From an uncultured Prevotellaceae bacterium (GTDB taxonomy: Bacteria > Bacteroidota > Bacteroidia > Bacteroidales > Bacteroidaceae), in the NCBI GenBank assembly GCA_947168045.1, contig CAMVKN010000007.1, forward strand, positions 1 through 64,000: 64,000 nucleotides of DNA, read 5' to 3'. Numbering within the stretch: the stretch's first letter is position 1; every line of letters begins with the position of its first letter. Of the stretch, positions 32,431-40,434 are shown piece by piece. Position numbers and translations under genes: made by a program. Below the pieces are notes generated by a model. That model was given only the letters and a program-made list of their open reading frames with translations. It did no database searches and was not told where the DNA came from.

Positions 32431-34236
32431 TTATTTTTCTGTTGTTGTTTCAAGTTCCTCGGCCACAGCCAGCTCCATGCCCCGCCAGATGAGGATGAGG
32501 CGGTGTAGGGTCGTGGGCTTGTAGGTGCGCTCTATGGCCACGGCCTTGGCATAGCGGTTGAGCTGGCCGATGGCTTTTTCGCGGGCGCTGGCTACGTCGG
32601 CATCGGTGGCCCGGCCAGGCAGGTATTTCAGCTCCAGTACGTAGCTGTGGGCGATGTCGGGATAGACGGCGAGACGCGGCTGGAGATAGATGTCGGCATA
32701 GCCACCAGCCTCAGTAGCGGCAGGATTCGTGGCGGCCCTTACTGGCCCGGCATCAAGCTCGCTGATGGGCAGGTAGATGTCGTTGAGGCAGGTGTGTGCC
32801 AGGGTGAAGCCGTGCACATACGCCTCGCCCTTTTGCTTGTCGCGCTGTGACGAAAAGCGGCGTAGCGTGTCGGCGATGTAGTTGAAGTATGGCCGCCATG
32901 CACCATAGAGTGCCATGTCCTGCATCAGCGTATTGCGGTAGCGGTTGTCGAGTGCGAGGTCGTTCTCTTGGTAGGCCCGTGTGAGGTAGCCGTACATCTG
33001 TTCGCGCACCACCTGGTTCGGAATGTTGAACTTGACCCCTCTGAGTCCGCCCTTGCCTGCAATGGAGAGCATGCCGAAATAGTAGAGAAGCGACACGAAG
33101 TTGTCGGGGTCGGTAATGGTCTCCGATGGGAAGTGGTCCTTCAGTTCGGCGGTGATGGTGCCCGTCTCCACAATGTGCTGTATGATGCTTGCATTGTGCT
33201 CGAAGCCGTGGTCCTTGCGGATGAGCATGCGCAGCTTGTTGTAGTCGGTGCGAATGTTCGCGTCAAGCATCTTCTCGGGCAACTCACCCTTGTTGCGAAT
33301 ATAGTTATCAACAAAGTAGAGCACCATGTCACTGTTATACATAGGTGGGTCGTTAAGGCACTTGACGGAGAAGCAATAGTTGTCGTACCAGGGCTTCATG
33401 ACTTCAATCAACTCGTCGGTGGTGTGGTTGAAGGTGTAGTACTTTCGATAATAGTCAATCATCTGGCGCACCTCATGCTCGGTGAATCCCACCATGGCGT
33501 TGAATTCCGGTTGTGTGGTGTAGTTCGTGCCGATGTTGAAGCCGCTGGTCAGGTCGTCCATCGTTACGGGCGACACCCCAGTGATGAACAGGCGCTTGAT
33601 GGCACTGTCGCTGCCGCCCTTGATTACATTGAAGAACTCGCGGAAAGCCCCCGTGCCGTGTGTCTGCGCCTTGTAGGCCGTCTCGGTGGCAGGGTTGGCC
33701 AGGATGTCGTTGGTGAAATGGTCGTACTCGTCGATGAAGAGGTAGACCTGCTGGCCTGCACGCCACACCATCAGGTTCAGGTAGTTCAAATACTCCTTGG
33801 CAGATGTCTGTTTCTCCAGCCCCTCCTTAGCCCCTGCTGGCAACAGGTCGGCATATTGGTTGAAAAAATCTTCAACCATCATCTGACAGTAGTTGTTCAG
33901 GCTCTTCTCATACCCCTCAATTCCGCCCGAGATGAGTGAGAAGTTCAAGTAGAGCACAAGGTACTTGTTGTGTGTGGGGGTCGGGTGCTGGCCAATCCAC
34001 AGGTCGCCGAAGAGACGGTCGAAGAGGTCGGCCTTGCGCACGTCATAGTACTGGCGCAGCATGTTCATCAGTAGTGACTTGCCGAAGCGGCGTGGGCGGA
34101 TGAAAAAGAAATACTCGTTGCTGGCCTCTATCTCGGCGATGAAGCGGCTCTTATCCACATAGTAGTAGTTGTCGAGGCGCACGTCCTCCCAGTTCTGCTT
34201 TCCGTAGGGAATCTTTTTCGGATTGTTGTTCTCCAT
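32431..34236 (-). CDS. AAA-ATPase-like / PD-(D/E)XK nuclease-like protein
   Basis: A 601-residue protein. The N-terminal AAA-ATPase-like domain (PF09820 type) opens IPYGKQNWEDVRLDNYYYVD and has a P-loop variant FIRPRRFGKSLLMNMLRQYY (about 46-65). It continues with the Walker B-like VYLFIDEYDHF and the sensor region LFITGVSPV. The C-terminal PD-(D/E)XK-like domain (PF08011 type) has GYADIYLQP and SYVLELKYLPG. Such proteins are multicopy in many Bacteroidota; their role is unknown. It interrupts the glycosyltransferase set, yet has its own strong promoter (34259-34290). Confidence 0.88.
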   Translation of the reverse strand: MENNNPKKIPYGKQNWEDVRLDNYYYVDKSRFIAEIEASNEYFFFIRPRRFGKSLLMNMLRQYYDVRKADLFDRLFGDLWIGQHPTPTHNKYLVLYLNFSLISGGIEGYEKSLNNYCQMMVEDFFNQYADLLPAGAKEGLEKQTSAKEYLNYLNLMVWRAGQQVYLFIDEYDHFTNDILANPATETAYKAQTHGTGAFREFFNVIKGGSDSAIKRLFITGVSPVTMDDLTSGFNIGTNYTTQPEFNAMVGFTEHEVRQMIDYYRKYYTFNHTTDELIEVMKPWYDNYCFSVKCLNDPPMYNSDMVLYFVDNYIRNKGELPEKMLDANIRTDYNKLRMLIRKDHGFEHNASIIQHIVETGTITAELKDHFPSETITDPDNFVSLLYYFGMLSIAGKGGLRGVKFNIPNQVVREQMYGYLTRAYQENDLALDNRYRNTLMQDMALYGAWRPYFNYIADTLRRFSSQRDKQKGEAYVHGFTLAHTCLNDIYLPISELDAGPVRAATNPAATEAGGYADIYLQPRLAVYPDIAHSYVLELKYLPGRATDADVASAREKAIGQLNRYAKAVAIERTYKPTTLHRLILIWRGMELAVAEELETTTEK

Positions 34237-34258
34237 GCCTTGTGACTTTTCTTGAGTG

Positions 34259-34290
34259 CAAAGTTATGAAAAAGTAAGCGAATAGCCAAA
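34259..34290 (-). promoter_or_regulatory. Promoter of the AAA-ATPase-like gene
   Basis: Minus strand TTTG (34290-34287), 20 bp, TAACTTTG (34266-34259), 22 bp before the ATG. A good consensus match, divergent from the ncRNA promoter. Confidence 0.75.
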
Positions 34291-34391
34291 CTATTCGTTC
34301 ACTTTTTATTATGTTAATTCAACTCTCACCTGCTATTTGAGAACTTGTGATGGTGTCACAACGTGTTTTTATATTTTTTCCCCAGTTTCTT

Positions 34392-34422
34392 TTTGGATTT
34401 TTAAAAAAAATGATTACTTTTG
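34392..34422 (+). promoter_or_regulatory. Promoter of the structured RNA
   Basis: TTTG (34392-34395), exactly 19 bp, TACTTTTG (34415-34422). Transcription would begin near 34428-34432. Confidence 0.78.
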
Positions 34423-34429
34423 CAGGTGC

Positions 34430-34763
34430 AAACCCACGCCGACGGGCATTGTAAAATGCTTTTTGGCTATGGGAGGGTGCACTACATCATTGGAAATGCG
34501 TCGCAGACGCTTTGTTTTTGGCCTCTTTGAACCTAGGAAATTCAAACGTACAAGTCAAAGACATTGCAGAAGTGGATGCTACGGGTAGGTATATACTGTC
34601 CCGCTTGGCGTGCAGAAGGCAATCCTTGCCTTCACGCACGCTCTTGTGGGCGTAATATATACCAACGGCGTGGGTGTCATTCTGCTCTGTTCATTTGTAC
34701 AGGTTTTCCTAGGACCTTAAGAGGCGGACAGGCAGAAGCCAGATACCCCGCTTTTCTTTTTTT
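34430..34763 (+). ncRNA. Candidate structured non-coding RNA with 6S-like rod architecture
   Basis: Six nested helices were found by eye: 34532-34540/34705-34713, 34548-34553/34695-34700, 34566-34571/34680-34685, 34588-34595/34656-34663, 34600-34604/34646-34650, and a long terminal hairpin 34608-34622/34626-34641 with loop TCC. The third and fourth are separated by a symmetric 16 x 16 nt internal loop. The core is 182 nt. A 5' part adds two small hairpins (34446-34459 and 34498-34510). A promoter precedes it and a terminator ends it. Size, rod shape and central bubble resemble 6S RNA; the 100-nt 5' extension does not. Identity needs a covariance-model search. Confidence 0.65.
34722..34763 (+). 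terminator. Intrinsic terminator of the structured RNA
   Basis: AGGCGG (34722-34727) pairs with CCGCTT (34748-34753, one G-U), with an inner GGC-AGAA-GCC hairpin. A run of TTTTCTTTTTTT follows. It lies 65 bp before the downstream gene. Confidence 0.6.
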
Positions 34764-34827
34764 GTAGTCTTAAAAATCCTTTTTTATAAGTTTTGTCCGA
34801 CTCTGGGTGTCTGGCGGATGAGAGAAG

Positions 34828-35757
34828 ATGGAAATGAAGTCAATTGTCATTATCTTTCCTTATTTCGGGACATTGCCTCCCCAGTATGGCATGTGGAGAG
34901 CATCGGCATTGCGAAATCCGACCATTGATTTTATGTTTTTCACAGATGCGCCCGTCAAGCCAGCTGAGAACATCATCGTGCATCAGATGTCGTTCATGGA
35001 TTTTAGCAGAATTGTTCGGAAGACATTTCCCTTTACCATTGTTCTCGACCGTCCATATAAACTATGTGATTATAAACAGGCTTACGGGTATATCCTGCAG
35101 GACTATATCAAGGGATATGACTTTTGGGGATTCGGAGACCTGGACATGATATATGGTGACATCCGTTATTTCCTTAGTGACGATGTGCTTAGTCATAAGT
35201 TCATCCTGGGATGGGGGCACTTGACGTTGCTCCATAACGATGAAGCTACCAATAAGTATTTTATGGAAAGAATTGAAGGCTATCAATACTATGAGGATGT
35301 GTTCACCCAACACGAGATAACCTTTTTTGACGAGTTTGGCCATAAGGGCTGTAGCGACAAGTGGCACGACTGCCGACCTGAGGACTGTTGGCTGGAGGAA
35401 ATATTTGACAATGTGTCAAGACCCAAGGAAGCCTATCATCTGTGCAGTTTGAACAGAGGTTGGCAACAGGTGCTGTTTGAGCATGTCGGTAACAAGCTGT
35501 TCATGATGAGGCGCATCAAAGGCAAGTGGGAAAGAATAGAGTCGCTTTATGCCCACTTCCAGCATCGTCCCTTTATGGTGGACAGCGTTTCCAATTATGG
35601 CCATTTCCTGGTTACTCCACGTAAAATAAGAGACTATCCAAAGCACTGTGTCAGTTTGTGTTTACGATTCCTTTGTCGTAAGCGGGTATTGATGACACGG
35701 TACTATTGGTGGCGAGATTATATCATCTGGCGCTCGCATTTAAGCTATCAGCGATGA
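34828..35757 (+). CDS. DUF6625-like putative glycosyltransferase (paralogue 2)
   Basis: A 309-residue protein matching the 29644-30576 product along its length: IIFPYFGTLPPQYGMW, MFFTDAPVKPAENI, RPYKLCDYKQAYGYIL, FWGFGDLDMIYGDIR and DCRPEDCWLEEIF. It is probably a GT-A transferase with GDLDxxYGD as the metal-binding motif. It reads opposite to most of the locus, together with the LicD gene, and is notably more AT-rich than its paralogue, which hints at a different history. The promoter is unclear; transcription might read through the RNA terminator. Confidence 0.8.
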   Translation: MEMKSIVIIFPYFGTLPPQYGMWRASALRNPTIDFMFFTDAPVKPAENIIVHQMSFMDFSRIVRKTFPFTIVLDRPYKLCDYKQAYGYILQDYIKGYDFWGFGDLDMIYGDIRYFLSDDVLSHKFILGWGHLTLLHNDEATNKYFMERIEGYQYYEDVFTQHEITFFDEFGHKGCSDKWHDCRPEDCWLEEIFDNVSRPKEAYHLCSLNRGWQQVLFEHVGNKLFMMRRIKGKWERIESLYAHFQHRPFMVDSVSNYGHFLVTPRKIRDYPKHCVSLCLRFLCRKRVLMTRYYWWRDYIIWRSHLSYQR

Positions 35758-35799
35758 TTTACGTACATTCGTATTAACATTTTATTTGTTTGATTGAAT

Positions 35800-36579
35800 A
35801 TGAAAGATTTAAGGGAGAAGTATAATCCTGATGGCTCGCTGTTGAGAAATGCTCAGTTGAGGATGTTGGAAATACTGTGTGAATTTGATTCCATTTGCAG
35901 GAAACACGAACTGCGTTATTGGCTCAGCGACGGGACACTGTTGGGAGCGGTCCGGCACAAAGGCTTTATCCCATGGGACGATGATGTCGATGTGATGATG
36001 CCCGTCAGCGATTATAAAAAGTTCTTGAAAATAGCCAGGAAAGAACTGCCTGAACATTTGTGTCTGCAAAACAGAAAAACAGAAAAGAACTTTATCAATA
36101 ACTTTACAAAAATACGTGACAGGAAATCGTTTGTGCATGAGCAGCAGCACATGACGGGCAGATATGCTGAGCGAGGATTGTTTATTGATATTTTTCCGAT
36201 GAGGAAGACATGCAGCTATTTTAACCAGCAGGCTGGAAAAATTCATTATCGTTGTTACATCCTGTCTATGCAGGACGAAAGACACCACAGAAAATCACTT
36301 CTTGTCTCGTGGATGTTATTCAATATCCTCATCCCCCTTCTCAATATGCTTACTCCTTTCTTTCGCGATGGAAAGGTCAGGCACAGCTATGGTGGATGCT
36401 TTTATGAGGAATGGGACGAAGAGACAATCTTCCCATTGACTACCATCCAATTCGAAGAGAAGGAGTTCCTTTGTCCCCGCGACTGTGATACTTATTTGAA
36501 GGCACAATACAATAATTACATGGAGATTCCCAAGAACATAGAACATCACATCAAAGAAGGTCAGATTGAGATATGGTGA
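35800..36579 (+). CDS. LicD family phosphocholine/phosphosugar transferase-like protein
   Basis: A 259-residue LicD protein: LRYWLSDGTLLGAVRHKGFI, then PWDDDVDVMMPVSDY (the catalytic nucleotidyltransferase-fold acidic motif), LQNRKTEKNFINNFTKIRD, and a C-terminal CPRDCDTYLKAQYNNYMEIP. LicD enzymes attach phosphocholine or related groups to surface glycans. It follows paralogue 2 by 42 bp on the same strand. The start is the ATG at 35800; a TTG two codons earlier is less likely. AT-rich like its neighbour. Confidence 0.92.
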   Translation: MKDLREKYNPDGSLLRNAQLRMLEILCEFDSICRKHELRYWLSDGTLLGAVRHKGFIPWDDDVDVMMPVSDYKKFLKIARKELPEHLCLQNRKTEKNFINNFTKIRDRKSFVHEQQHMTGRYAERGLFIDIFPMRKTCSYFNQQAGKIHYRCYILSMQDERHHRKSLLVSWMLFNILIPLLNMLTPFFRDGKVRHSYGGCFYEEWDEETIFPLTTIQFEEKEFLCPRDCDTYLKAQYNNYMEIPKNIEHHIKEGQIEIW

Positions 36580-37240
36580 GAGTATCTTCTCACGCCGTCA
36601 CAATACTATATAAGAAAACCAAATAAATGGCGCACTAAGTGCACTTATGAACTTTAACTGGTTGACCTGCATGCCGTTGGCAGGTGTACCAATTCTTTTT
36701 TCGTGCACCTGATGGTGCACCAAGTGCACCAGGAACGCCACTCCAAAGCCCCCTCCCTTCTGTCCCCAAGGGGCTACTATAGACCCTACCCCTAATAGCA
36801 AAACTATAGAAGCCCTCTCGGGGGCATAGAGGGGCTTTATTGCAATAACTCCATGAGATAATTCCGTAAAGTGCCGAGTTATTGGATTATCTCATGGAGA
36901 TAATTCCGTAAAGTGCCGACTTATTGGATTATTTCATGGAGATAATTTCGTAAAGTGCCGACTTATTGGTAAATTCTCTAGAGAATTTATCGAAAAGGAG
37001 CCTCCCCCTTCTGCCCCCGAAGGGGGGCTTTTGGGGCTTTTTGGGCTTTTGTGCCTCAGGTGCACCATCTGGTGCTCTATCTGAGCCATTGGTGCACCTG
37101 TCAACGACTTGCAAGCCTGACGCTTAGGTGTCAAAGGTGCACTTAGTGCGGCAGTTTTTTGTTTCCCATATTCGCGTGCACGCGTGTAAACATACATAAA
37201 TGTAGGACACCATAGACATGCTGTCACCAGGCATGTCGTG
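36580..37240. repeat. Non-coding repeat island B
   Basis: No gene is seen. It holds GTGCAC-type repeats (about 36620-36735 and 37055-37150), a terminator-like hairpin (AAGCCCTCT with AGAGGGGCTT, 36812-36837) and three 42-bp direct repeats (from 36855, 36897 and 36939) containing GAGATAATTCCGTAAAGTGC. A C-rich/G-rich palindromic pair (about 36996-37030) and a CGCGTGCACGCGTG tract near the end complete it. AATAACTCCATGAGATAATT and CATGGAGATAATTTCG (here in reverse complement) are shared with island A at 3.8 kb. Confidence 0.8.
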
Positions 37241-38083
37241 TTATGAAAAAAGAGACTTGACGCGGCGCATGCGCTCTTCACCGAAGATGCCCTTAAGATG
37301 GATCTTCGCCAGGGCTGTGTAGTATTTCATGCCAGTAGGCTTGCGCCTGTCGCCCTTTATGCACCATGCCTCCCTGTTGATGTCGAACATTTCGGGCAGC
37401 ACGAGCAGATGTCCTTCCTTCTTATATTTATAGGCCAAAGGTGTGATGATGGCCTGGTCGTGGCGGTGGTAGCCTGAGAAGAAGGGGTACTGGTGGTCCT
37501 TCTCGTCGTCGGTGGGGTCGCACACGAGTTCGGGATGGGACAGGGTAATGTCGAGCCATTCCTTGATGAAGGCATTCTGTCTGCCACGGCAGAAGAGGGC
37601 GCCGCCCCAAATCTTGCCGAAGTCGAGGAACTGGTCGGTGTGCAGCCTGTCCTTGAAATAGTCAATGGTGGCCTTCTTGGCCCAGTGCTTGATGGCTGAC
37701 GACGACTGCCCGTAGGGCTGCTGCCACAGGGACACATGGGGCTGATACTGGAAGCAGAGGGTGTCGTAACGGGCTAAATGTGAGAAGTAGGTGTCCCACT
37801 CGTTGCTGTCGTGCACCTTGCACCCGCTGTCGAGGTAGCACACCATGTCGCCGTCGTCGCTGTTCTGCAGGGTGTGCCAGATGATGTATGGCTTCCAGGC
37901 CCAGTAGCCGCCACCACGAGCGTGCTTCATCAGCGGCGAGCGGAGGACCTCGGGCGGGAGGTCTTTCTCGGTGTAGCCGATGACCTTGTCGAAGACGTGC
38001 ATGTAGCGCGCCTCGGTGGTGAGCAGCGTCAGCGAGTGGCGCAGCGGCCGGTTGGCGTAGGCTATGAGGATGCGTTTAGTCAT
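37241..38083 (-). CDS. Putative glycosyltransferase of the GYWAWKPYII type
   Basis: A 280-residue protein without signal peptide: ILIAYANRPLRHSLTLLT, then HARGGGYWAWKPYIIWHTLQ, DGDMVCYLDSGCKVHD (acidic motif in the position of a DxD) and GGALFCRGRQNAFIKEWLDI. I recognise this pattern from uncharacterised proteins in polysaccharide loci and infer a GT-A-like transferase; no function is established. It overlaps the ABC ATPase gene by 8 bp and is last in that transcript. Confidence 0.65.
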   Translation of the reverse strand: MTKRILIAYANRPLRHSLTLLTTEARYMHVFDKVIGYTEKDLPPEVLRSPLMKHARGGGYWAWKPYIIWHTLQNSDDGDMVCYLDSGCKVHDSNEWDTYFSHLARYDTLCFQYQPHVSLWQQPYGQSSSAIKHWAKKATIDYFKDRLHTDQFLDFGKIWGGALFCRGRQNAFIKEWLDITLSHPELVCDPTDDEKDHQYPFFSGYHRHDQAIITPLAYKYKKEGHLLVLPEMFDINREAWCIKGDRRKPTGMKYYTALAKIHLKGIFGEERMRRVKSLFS

Positions 38084-39341
38084 ATTCCAGTCCCATAAGT
38101 CCCATGTCGTGCTGGTTGATGGCAAAGCCGAAGTCCTCCTGATAGCCCTCGCAGTCGAAGGTGCAGCAGTCGGGCGCCTTGAGCTGCCACTCCACCATTG
38201 GGTGGTGCAACATCACGTCGGCATATAGAATACCGCGTGTCATGATTTTCGGCAGGTGAATTGTCTTCTTGATGGTAAAGTCGCCAGGGGGGAAGTCGGT
38301 GATAATGCCCTTGTAGTGGCCGGCAGCCAGGGTCATCATGGGGACATTGTCCTTGCTCTTGAAGATAATCATGAGGTCGGTCTTCAGGGGGACGTCGGTA
38401 TGCCCCTTCAGCTCTACTTCCATGGTGGTCTGGTGGCTCTGGATGACAGAATAGGTCTTGTCGGTCCCGTTGATGCGGATGTCGGTAATCTTCAGGCCTG
38501 GCTTGGTCCACTTGATGCGGTCCTTGATGAGGCTCACCTCGTCGGTCTTGTCCTCGTTGAGGTAGAAGTCGATGCTGTCCTGTATGCTGCCCGAGAAGAC
38601 GCTCCGTCCGTTCTGCAGCACAAGGCCCTTGGTGCACAGGCTCTTCACGGCGGCCATGTTGTGGCTGACGAAGAGCACGGTACGGCCTTCGCCCTTTGAC
38701 ACGTCCTGCATCTTGCCAACGGCCTTCTTTTGGAATTCAGCGTCGCCAACAGCCAGCACCTCGTCTACGACCAGGATCTCGGGCTCCAGATGGGCAGCGA
38801 CGGAGAAGCCCAGGCGCACCATCATTCCAGACGAATAGCGCTTGACGGGGGTATCAATGAATTTGGCTATGCCGGCAAAGTCGACTATCTCGTCCAGCTT
38901 GCGGGTGATTTCTTCCTTGGTCATGCCCATGATGGAGCCGTTCATGTAGATGTTCTCGCGTCCGGTCATCTCGGGGTGGAACCCGGTGCCCACTTCGAGA
39001 AGCGACGCGATGCGCCCCCGAGCTCGGATGGTGCCGGTGGTGGGCGACGTCACCCTTGACAGGACCTTCAGCAGTGTTGACTTGCCAGCTCCGTTCTTGC
39101 CGATGATGCCCAGCACATCGCCCTGGTAGACCTTGAAGTCGATGTCCTTCAGGGCCCACACAAACTGGCTGTTGGCCTTCTTGGTGCGGTCGTTCTCTTC
39201 GCCAACCTTCAGGAAGGGGTCTTCCTTGCCGCGAATCTTGGCCCACCAACGGTTGAGGTCCTGGCTCAGCGTGCCGGTGCTGATGACACCCAGGCGGTAT
39301 TGCTTGCCGATATGGTTGAATTCTATTGCTACGTCTTTCAT
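38076..39341 (-). CDS. Polysaccharide ABC exporter ATPase (Wzt-like) with C-terminal domain
   Basis: A 421-residue protein. The nucleotide-binding domain (about 1-260) has Walker A GKNGAGKST (81-89), signature YSSGMMVRLGFS and Walker B ILVVDEVLAVGD. The C-terminal domain (about 280-421) is a beta-sandwich like the Wzt carbohydrate-binding module, which in O9a-type systems selects capped polysaccharide chains. It works with the permease encoded just upstream. The start is at MKDVAIEFNHIGKQY; the longer frame adds only five residues. Confidence 0.93.
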   Translation of the reverse strand: MKDVAIEFNHIGKQYRLGVISTGTLSQDLNRWWAKIRGKEDPFLKVGEENDRTKKANSQFVWALKDIDFKVYQGDVLGIIGKNGAGKSTLLKVLSRVTSPTTGTIRARGRIASLLEVGTGFHPEMTGRENIYMNGSIMGMTKEEITRKLDEIVDFAGIAKFIDTPVKRYSSGMMVRLGFSVAAHLEPEILVVDEVLAVGDAEFQKKAVGKMQDVSKGEGRTVLFVSHNMAAVKSLCTKGLVLQNGRSVFSGSIQDSIDFYLNEDKTDEVSLIKDRIKWTKPGLKITDIRINGTDKTYSVIQSHQTTMEVELKGHTDVPLKTDLMIIFKSKDNVPMMTLAAGHYKGIITDFPPGDFTIKKTIHLPKIMTRGILYADVMLHHPMVEWQLKAPDCCTFDCEGYQEDFGFAINQHDMGLMGLEYD

Positions 39342-39343
39342 AA

Positions 39344-39377
39344 TGCTAAATCTCAATTCTCAAATCTCAATTCTCAA
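39344..39377. repeat. 7-bp array (CTCAATT/CTCAAAT) between ABC genes
   Basis: About four heptamers fill most of the gap between the permease stop (39380) and the ATPase start (39341). Confidence 0.85.
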
Positions 39378-39379
39378 CT

Positions 39380-40234
39380 CTAAATCACGTCCATGAAGCT
39401 GCGCTGCACCTTGTTGAAGGTGATCATGCCTAAAGTCAGTATGACTGCGGTGAATGCTAACGAATAGAGGAAGTATGACCACTCGAATGTTCCCTGCCCG
39501 AGGAAGCCAAGCTTGAACACCTCGATGATGCTGGTCAGGGGGTTGATGACGATGGCCCACACATAGTCGGGGTAGTTGTTCTTGAGGACGGAGAGGGGAT
39601 AGATGACGGGGGTGATATACATCCACAGCTGGACGCCGAAGGAGATGAGGAAGCGGAAGTCGCGATACTTAGTGGTCAGCGACGAGATGAGCAGTCCGAA
39701 GCCGAGGCCAAGGCCTGCCAGCATCAGGACAAGCAGCGGAAGCAGCAGGGCGTATGGGGTAATCTGTGGGGCCACGCCCTGGCAGACATAGATGATGTAG
39801 ATGGCTATGAAGAGGGCGAACTGTATGGCCATTTTCAGCAGGCTTGACAGGGCGATGGAGAGGGGCACCACCAGACGTGGGAAGTACACCTTGCCAAAGA
39901 TGTGCTGGTTGGCATTGAAGGTCTCAGAACAGCGGGTGAGACACTCTGAGAAGTAGTTCCAGCACAGGATGCCTGCCATGTAGAACAGGGGCTGGGGCAG
40001 ACCGTCGGTGGGGATGCCGGCGATGCCGCCAAACACAAACATGAACATGATGGTGGTCAGCAGTGGCTGGATGACGTACCAGACAGGCCCTAAGATGGTC
40101 TGTTTGTAGAGGGTGACGATGTCGCGCTTGACGTACATCATTAACAAGTCGCGATACCTCCATACTTCATGCAGGTCAAGACTCAGCAGCTTCGATTTCG
40201 GTGTGATGACAATGTCCCAATCGTTATTTTCCAT
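39380..40234 (-). CDS. Polysaccharide ABC exporter permease (Wzm/TagG-like)
   Basis: A 284-residue ABC-2 permease with six predicted membrane helices. It has the N-terminal amphipathic region WRYRDLLMMYVKRDIVTLYK, typical of TagG/Wzm, and PVIYPLSVLKNNYP. With the Wzt-like protein it would move lipid-linked polysaccharide across the inner membrane. Downstream array, then the ATPase gene; upstream lie heptamer arrays and the second 67-bp repeat. Confidence 0.93.
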   Translation of the reverse strand: MENNDWDIVITPKSKLLSLDLHEVWRYRDLLMMYVKRDIVTLYKQTILGPVWYVIQPLLTTIMFMFVFGGIAGIPTDGLPQPLFYMAGILCWNYFSECLTRCSETFNANQHIFGKVYFPRLVVPLSIALSSLLKMAIQFALFIAIYIIYVCQGVAPQITPYALLLPLLVLMLAGLGLGFGLLISSLTTKYRDFRFLISFGVQLWMYITPVIYPLSVLKNNYPDYVWAIVINPLTSIIEVFKLGFLGQGTFEWSYFLYSLAFTAVILTLGMITFNKVQRSFMDVI

Positions 40235-40251
40235 ATTGTGGTGTGGTTTAA

Positions 40252-40349
40252 GATTTGAAATTTGAGGTTTGAGATTTGAGGTTTGAGATTTGAGGTTTCT
40301 TCGACGAGCGAAGCGGCAGAGCCGAGCGGAGATTTGAGGTTTGAGATTT
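40252..40349. repeat. 7-bp arrays enclosing the second 67-bp repeat
   Basis: GAGATTTGAGGTTT-type heptamers surround the exact 67-bp repeat (40282-40348). A further short array of the same class lies at 40428-40446. The 200 bp between the permease and the next gene upstream hold only these repeats. Confidence 0.9.
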
Positions 40350-40434
40350 GCATGGCAGTATCTGTCTGAGCGGACACTCCCAGGCGGATGATAGTCAGCA
40401 GGACAGAAGCAAGTCTAAACATAAATCTCAAATC

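Noticed and set aside
34430..34763. tmRNA, RNase P RNA or SRP RNA as identity of the structured RNA
   Set aside because: No tRNA-like acceptor or tag frame (tmRNA), no conserved RNase P sequence blocks and no SRP Alu or S-domain loop motif were seen. The rod with a central bubble fits 6S-type RNA better.
34564..34767. Small open frame inside the structured RNA
   Set aside because: The region is explained by nested helices and a terminator. The predicted peptide has no recognisable pattern and its start has no ribosome-binding context.
40183..40431. 82-codon minus-strand frame over the second 67-bp repeat
   Set aside because: It is composed of translated heptamers and the 67-bp repeat and overlaps the permease start.
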